NCBI GenBank assembly: GCA_016124735.1
Contig: WGMZ01000046.1
Span: forward strand, 1-39,497
Direction: 5' to 3'
Length of the DNA: 39,497 nucleotides
Origin: Bacteroidota bacterium
GTDB lineage: Bacteria; Bacteroidota; Bacteroidia; UBA8524
This document shows, piece by piece, positions 36,601-39,497 of this stretch. Both the position numbers and the translations under genes were made by a program. Under the pieces are notes generated by a model that was not told where the DNA came from, ran no database searches, and was given only the letters and a program-made list of their open reading frames with translations. Each line of letters opens with the position of its first letter. Position 1 is the stretch's first letter.

Positions 36601-39496
36601 TGCTGGTCTGTCCGTTTCCAAAATCCCAACGGAAGGTCATGTCATTGATGCTACCGGTATCGTAAGGAGTGGATTGATTGGTGAAGCTAACATTCAAAGG
36701 AGAACATCCGTCTGTGTCACTTTGCGTAAATAAAGAGAGCGGTTTCGGGTAGGTCCTGACTGTTTTATACGCTGTGTCCAAACAACCATGCTCACTGGCC
36801 CCAATCAATCTTACGGTATAAATACTGTCCTGTGTCAATGAACGGGAATAGGTGGTAGATGGATTCGTTGCCGTTGTATTGATTCCATTGCCCAATGCCC
36901 ATTCAAAGGTCATCACCGAAATATCGCCTGTATCATTCGGCGTAGATTGATTGCTGAACTGAACACTCAGGTCGCCGCATCCATTGTTTGGTTGTGCCAC
37001 AAAATCCGTGGTTGGAAGCGGGTATACCCGAATCGACTCGATGCTCGAATCGAGGCAACCGTGCACCGATTCAACCCTAAGCTTCACGTCATAAAGTGTA
37101 TCATTCAGCGTTGCATTGATGAAGTTACTCGAAGGAGAATGTGCCGTATCCGTTGTCCCGTTTCCAAAATCCCAGAAGGACGAAACACTCAACAAGGAGT
37201 TTTGTCCGAAGCTGACGCTCAAAGGCGTACATCCAGCGGAAGGATTGCTGGTGATTACAGCCGTTGGTAATGGGAATATATGCACCGTGTCGTAAGCTGT
37301 ATCGAGGCATCCAAAATAATTTGTTGCTATCAGACGAACCCTGTAACTGGTATCCACCGTTTGGCTCGCACTAAAATTATGTTGCGGGTTGGCATTGCTT
37401 GCCGTGCTTCCATCTCCAAAGCTCCAGGCATAAGAGGTGGCACCGGTCGATCCGTTTGCGAAAATCACCTGAGAAGTACCACAGAGCGAATCTCCATCTT
37501 TACTAAAAGCGGCTACGGGATTCGGACGTACGGTTACTGTCTTGGTGCTCGTATCGCTTAAACATCCATAGGGTGACTCCGACCACATGGATACGGTGTA
37601 AACAGTATCGATATCTAATACATTAGTGAAATCTTCGCCGGGATTGGATTGACTGCTGGTATCACCGTTGCCAAAATCCCAATGGAATGTCTGCACGTTA
37701 GTGCCGCTGCTGCTAAATTGAACGGACAAGGGCCCGCAACCTGAAGCCGGCGATCTGGTAAAGCTGGAAGCCGGATCCGGATAGACGCGAACGGTCGAAT
37801 ACATGGTGTCCCGGCACCCATGTTCACTGAAGGCAATCAATCGAATGGTATAAACAGTGTCTACTCCATTTGCCGGATAGAATGTAATGGTATCGTTCGG
37901 ATCGTAACCTACGTAACCATTACCGAAATTCCACTGGAAATGCATGTCAGCGATAGACCCGGTATCATATGGGATCGATGTATTGTAGAAGGAAACGGTC
38001 AGTGGCCCGCAACCAGCTGTGTCACTTTGTGTAAAGCTGGCGCGCGGTTTTGGGAATACACGCAGGTTCTTTTCAATGGTATCCCGACAGCCATGTTCAC
38101 TGAATGCAATCAATTGTACAGTATAAACACTGTCCTGAACCAGCGATTTCGAATACGTAGATGATGGATTGATTTGGGTAGATGAACTACCGTTCCCCAA
38201 ATCCCACTCAAAGCTCATGATGGAGATAGAACCCGTATCATTGGGCGTAGATTGATTCGAGAAGCTGGCGGTTAAATCTCCACAACCACTCGATGGAGAT
38301 ATTACAAAATCAGCACTTGGGAAAGGATATACCCGTACTTCATCCGTGGCAGTATCATTACACCCTCCAAGGTTTGTCACAATCAATCTTACCGTATAAA
38401 TAGAATCGATTACGCCCGAATTGGTGAAGGCAAACGATGGGCTTGAACCAGTATCCGCATAGCCATTGCTGTAATACCAATGATGGGATGCGGCAAAAAT
38501 AGATTGACTGGTAAAATTCACTGTATGCGGACTGCACCCGGTATCGTAATCCATGGTAAATGCTGCGGTTGGGATTGGCGAAACCACCACATAGGCATCT
38601 GCAGTATCCCGACATCCATTTCCGCTGGAAGCTACCATTAATACATGGTACGCTGTGTCAGCCGCTGGGTTGAGGGTAAACAAGGCCTGTGGGGAAACAG
38701 CAGATGAGGTGTCTCCATTTCCAAAATCCCAGTAATACGAAGTCGCTCCCAATGAGTTATTAATCATCTGGGAGGAGGTAGTCGCACAGACAGAATCCGG
38801 AGATGGATAGAAAGAGGCAGAAGGTCCGCCTAAAACTGCAACATTCGTTTTGGCTGTGTCGCTGACACAACCGTAGGGAGATTCTCCAACCAGCGTCACG
38901 ATATAGGTCGTATCGTCGAATGGGATAGCTCTAAAATCAAAAGTTGGATTTTGAGTTGTGCTGCTATCCGAAGAGGTGAAGCGCCAGTGATAGGTAGCCA
39001 CATTCACACCGCTGGCCGTAAAATTCACCGTTACCGGATCGCATCCGGTAGAATCATCTTTGGTCAATGAAACGGAAGGTTTTGGATGGATGCGTACCTG
39101 AGATTGCATGGTGTCTGCACAACCATGTTCGCTGTAAGCAATGAGCCGAATCGTATAAACCGTATCGTTGATGGCGGCAGCCGTATAAGTAACAGACGGG
39201 CTTTGTAAGGTGGAAGTTTGGCCGTTACCAAAATCCCAACTGAACGTCATGTCCGCAATCGTACTCGTGTCATACGGCACCGAGCTATTGGTAAAGCTTA
39301 CCGTTAAAGGTCCGCAACCGGCCGTATCACTTTGTGAAAAAGACGCGGTCGGTTTGGGATAAACCCGCACAGTATTCGTCGCAGTATCGGGACAACCGTG
39401 TTCGCTGTAAGCAATGAGCTGAATCGTATAAACGGAATCCTGAACCAGGCTCGCTCCGTAGTTGGTAGCAGGATCCTGGCTGGTGGATGTGATTCC
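33662..39496 (-). CDS. Giant PKD-repeat adhesin with T9SS type B C-terminal domain (N-terminus outside window)
   Basis: The frame stays open to the right edge, so at least 1944 C-terminal residues are present and the N-terminus is missing. From the edge: the end of one PKD domain, then 21 complete PKD domains with strands such as FxWDFGNG, YTIRLIAYSEHGC and RVYPKP. The first 14 are arranged in a five-domain unit (lengths 91, 85, 84, 84, 91 residues) repeated; the last seven are more divergent. The final ~90 residues (LLVPNAFTPNGDGVNDNFRP, YNRWGELLFET, WDGTFRG, VYVWQVEG, QRGKVMLMK) are a CHU_C/T9SS type B domain. Most PKD domains have a Cys near the start (GCGPL) and a second in SEHGC or SPYGC. 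Expected location is the cell surface, as an adhesin. Its 3' end shares a 33-base identity with 30736-30768. Confidence 0.95.
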   Translation of the reverse strand, partial: GITSTSQDPATNYGASLVQDSVYTIQLIAYSEHGCPDTATNTVRVYPKPTASFSQSDTAGCGPLTVSFTNSSVPYDTSTIADMTFSWDFGNGQTSTLQSPSVTYTAAAINDTVYTIRLIAYSEHGCADTMQSQVRIHPKPSVSLTKDDSTGCDPVTVNFTASGVNVATYHWRFTSSDSSTTQNPTFDFRAIPFDDTTYIVTLVGESPYGCVSDTAKTNVAVLGGPSASFYPSPDSVCATTSSQMINNSLGATSYYWDFGNGDTSSAVSPQALFTLNPAADTAYHVLMVASSGNGCRDTADAYVVVSPIPTAAFTMDYDTGCSPHTVNFTSQSIFAASHHWYYSNGYADTGSSPSFAFTNSGVIDSIYTVRLIVTNLGGCNDTATDEVRVYPFPSADFVISPSSGCGDLTASFSNQSTPNDTGSISIMSFEWDLGNGSSSTQINPSSTYSKSLVQDSVYTVQLIAFSEHGCRDTIEKNLRVFPKPRASFTQSDTAGCGPLTVSFYNTSIPYDTGSIADMHFQWNFGNGYVGYDPNDTITFYPANGVDTVYTIRLIAFSEHGCRDTMYSTVRVYPDPASSFTRSPASGCGPLSVQFSSSGTNVQTFHWDFGNGDTSSQSNPGEDFTNVLDIDTVYTVSMWSESPYGCLSDTSTKTVTVRPNPVAAFSKDGDSLCGTSQVIFANGSTGATSYAWSFGDGSTASNANPQHNFSASQTVDTSYRVRLIATNYFGCLDTAYDTVHIFPLPTAVITSNPSAGCTPLSVSFGQNSLLSVSSFWDFGNGTTDTAHSPSSNFINATLNDTLYDVKLRVESVHGCLDSSIESIRVYPLPTTDFVAQPNNGCGDLSVQFSNQSTPNDTGDISVMTFEWALGNGINTTATNPSTTYSRSLTQDSIYTVRLIGASEHGCLDTAYKTVRTYPKPLSLFTQSDTDGCSPLNVSFTNQSTPYDTGSINDMTFRWDFGNGQTSTAVNPTPVFYASTTQDSVYTIRLIAYSEHGCADTNYSTVRVHPNPLVAFTPNTQTGCGPLSVQFTGNTLNTGTHYWDFGDGDTSSQANPSHVFASQPNIDTSYTVQYWSSSPYGCWSDTVSTTIIVRPTPVANFSQNFDSLCGGGTIQYSNNSTLGYSYSWTFGDGSASTSTVNPQHTFSEIPFTDTGYSVTLIATSVYGCKDTLTKPTTIFPLPDAQITFSPDSGCSPLLVQFGNTSIIAASHNWNFGDNTTSTGDTLSHLFVNQLGIYRDFQIIQEAVSIHGCLDHDTVTVRVHPLPRPNFAVNKTGICDTSSYIFRNYTAGAVGYQWFFGDGTGSYQDGPTHIYPTAVSSDTSFTAKLIATSNRGCVDSLSQSITVTPIMLAKASTINASGCNPLTVDFVNNSTNASNYYWDFGDGFVNTGQSPSHTYINPDYFAKDYTVTLIVSNALGCADTTSVTVSLQPNITANFTIGKTSSCTQAAYDINNLSQGSTIYNWDFGDGTSSTDPNPSHVFPTSLSQDTVFTVRLVASSAYGCYDTAYRTVTVHPILTAAFVVDAQEACGFMLAHFTNQSTNAIYFDWDFGDGTGSALKDPSHPYGQVGVYQPSIIVYDAYGCSATYSLPNPVIIWEIPKANFIATPSSQRLPNSTVDFTDLSVANDPLNYHWNFGEPSSGSNTSTLSDPQHIYADSGTYLITQIIDNGHCSDTATRSVTIEYYYPIASFYEDPDTGCMDLTVTFTNESQYADSYHWYFGDGGQSTDENPTHTYTTPGSYTVTLLASGPGGVDDSTKTDIILVIQKPYAKFYTTPTVAWLPNTSIQFVNTSILANAYLWQIDGPNGDDFTSNDDSPIITLNEEGEYTVMLIAMNTYGCTDTAYKENYIRINAGGVLLVPNAFTPNGDGVNDNFRPVFEGVERDHYTFKVYNRWGELLFETHDIDEAWDGTFRGVMCESTVYVWQVEGNYYGAQHFQQRGKVMLMK
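33666..33698. repeat. 33-bp direct repeat copy (with 30736-30768)
   Basis: The last codons of the giant PKD gene (FQQRGKVMLMK) are repeated base for base at 30736-30768 in the same orientation. The two copies bracket a ~2.9-kb AT-rich segment. No integrase or inverted ends are visible. Confidence 0.85.
35705..39349 (-). repeat. Higher-order repeat: five-PKD-domain unit of 435 residues
   Basis: Domains fall into classes A (GCGPLTVSF, PYDTGSIADM), B (SPYGC plus SDT), C (LCGxx, DTAY), D (GCSPL, xxHW/xxFW, RVYPLP) and E (GCGDL, TPNDTGSISIM). Order from the right edge is E(partial)-ABCDE-ABCDE-ABCD. Unit 1 is 39349-38045 and unit 2 is 38044-36740, each exactly 1305 bases. Unit 3 (36739-35705) lacks E and its C domain is one residue longer. 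Confidence 0.88.
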
Positions 39497-39497
39497 A

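Overview
The window comes from a member of the Bacteroidota that carries a type IX secretion system (T9SS). This is inferred from T9SS sorting domains of type A (three proteins) and type B (two giant PKD proteins), a GldL-like membrane motif, Bacteroidota-type promoters (TTG, about 19 nt, TAnnTTTG) and a RecR, ApaG and rimP-nusA-infB set typical of the phylum. No rRNA, tRNA, CRISPR array, integrase or transposase gene was seen. Genes run off both window ends.

Layout. Positions 1-13.4 kb hold four large secreted proteins. Two lie on the + strand (a T9SS cargo C-terminus, then a beta-helix/FN3 protein with a dockerin-like end). They converge on a - strand pair: an 860-aa propeller-like T9SS cargo translationally coupled to a 2100-aa Ig/PKD adhesin. 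From 13.5 to 18.4 kb lies the rimP-nusA-infB operon (- strand), with a recognisable promoter, a terminator-like hairpin between promoter and rimP, and an intrinsic terminator after infB. From 18.6 to 22.1 kb there is a methyltransferase, an array of 202-bp palindromic repeats and a GT2 glycosyltransferase fused to a degenerate polyprenyl-phosphate sugar transferase. From 22.1 to 24.9 kb two paralogous membrane proteins flank a His/Asp-rich secreted protein, a PepSY-like protein and a MORN-type protein. From 24.9 to 30.5 kb are recR, a four-helix-bundle (S23/IVP-like) gene enclosed by inverted repeats, apaG, a second MORN-type protein, a biotin carrier protein, an M1 lipoprotein aminopeptidase and a low-molecular-weight tyrosine phosphatase.

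The right third (30.6-39.5 kb) is accessory in character. A palindrome-rich non-coding element is followed by an AT-rich pair of secreted-protein genes, the first lacking its 5' end. This segment is bracketed by a 33-bp direct repeat formed by the last codons of a T9SS type B domain. The window ends with a giant PKD protein (21 whole domains plus part of another) whose repeats are organised as a five-domain higher-order unit of exactly 435 residues.

The strongest items for follow-up are the five-domain PKD super-repeat, the inverted-repeat S23-like cassette, the rimP leader hairpin in an operon that encodes NusA, the 202-bp repeat array with a compensatory base-pair change, and the 33-bp duplication around the accessory segment. 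All functional statements rest on motif reading by eye; no database search was run.
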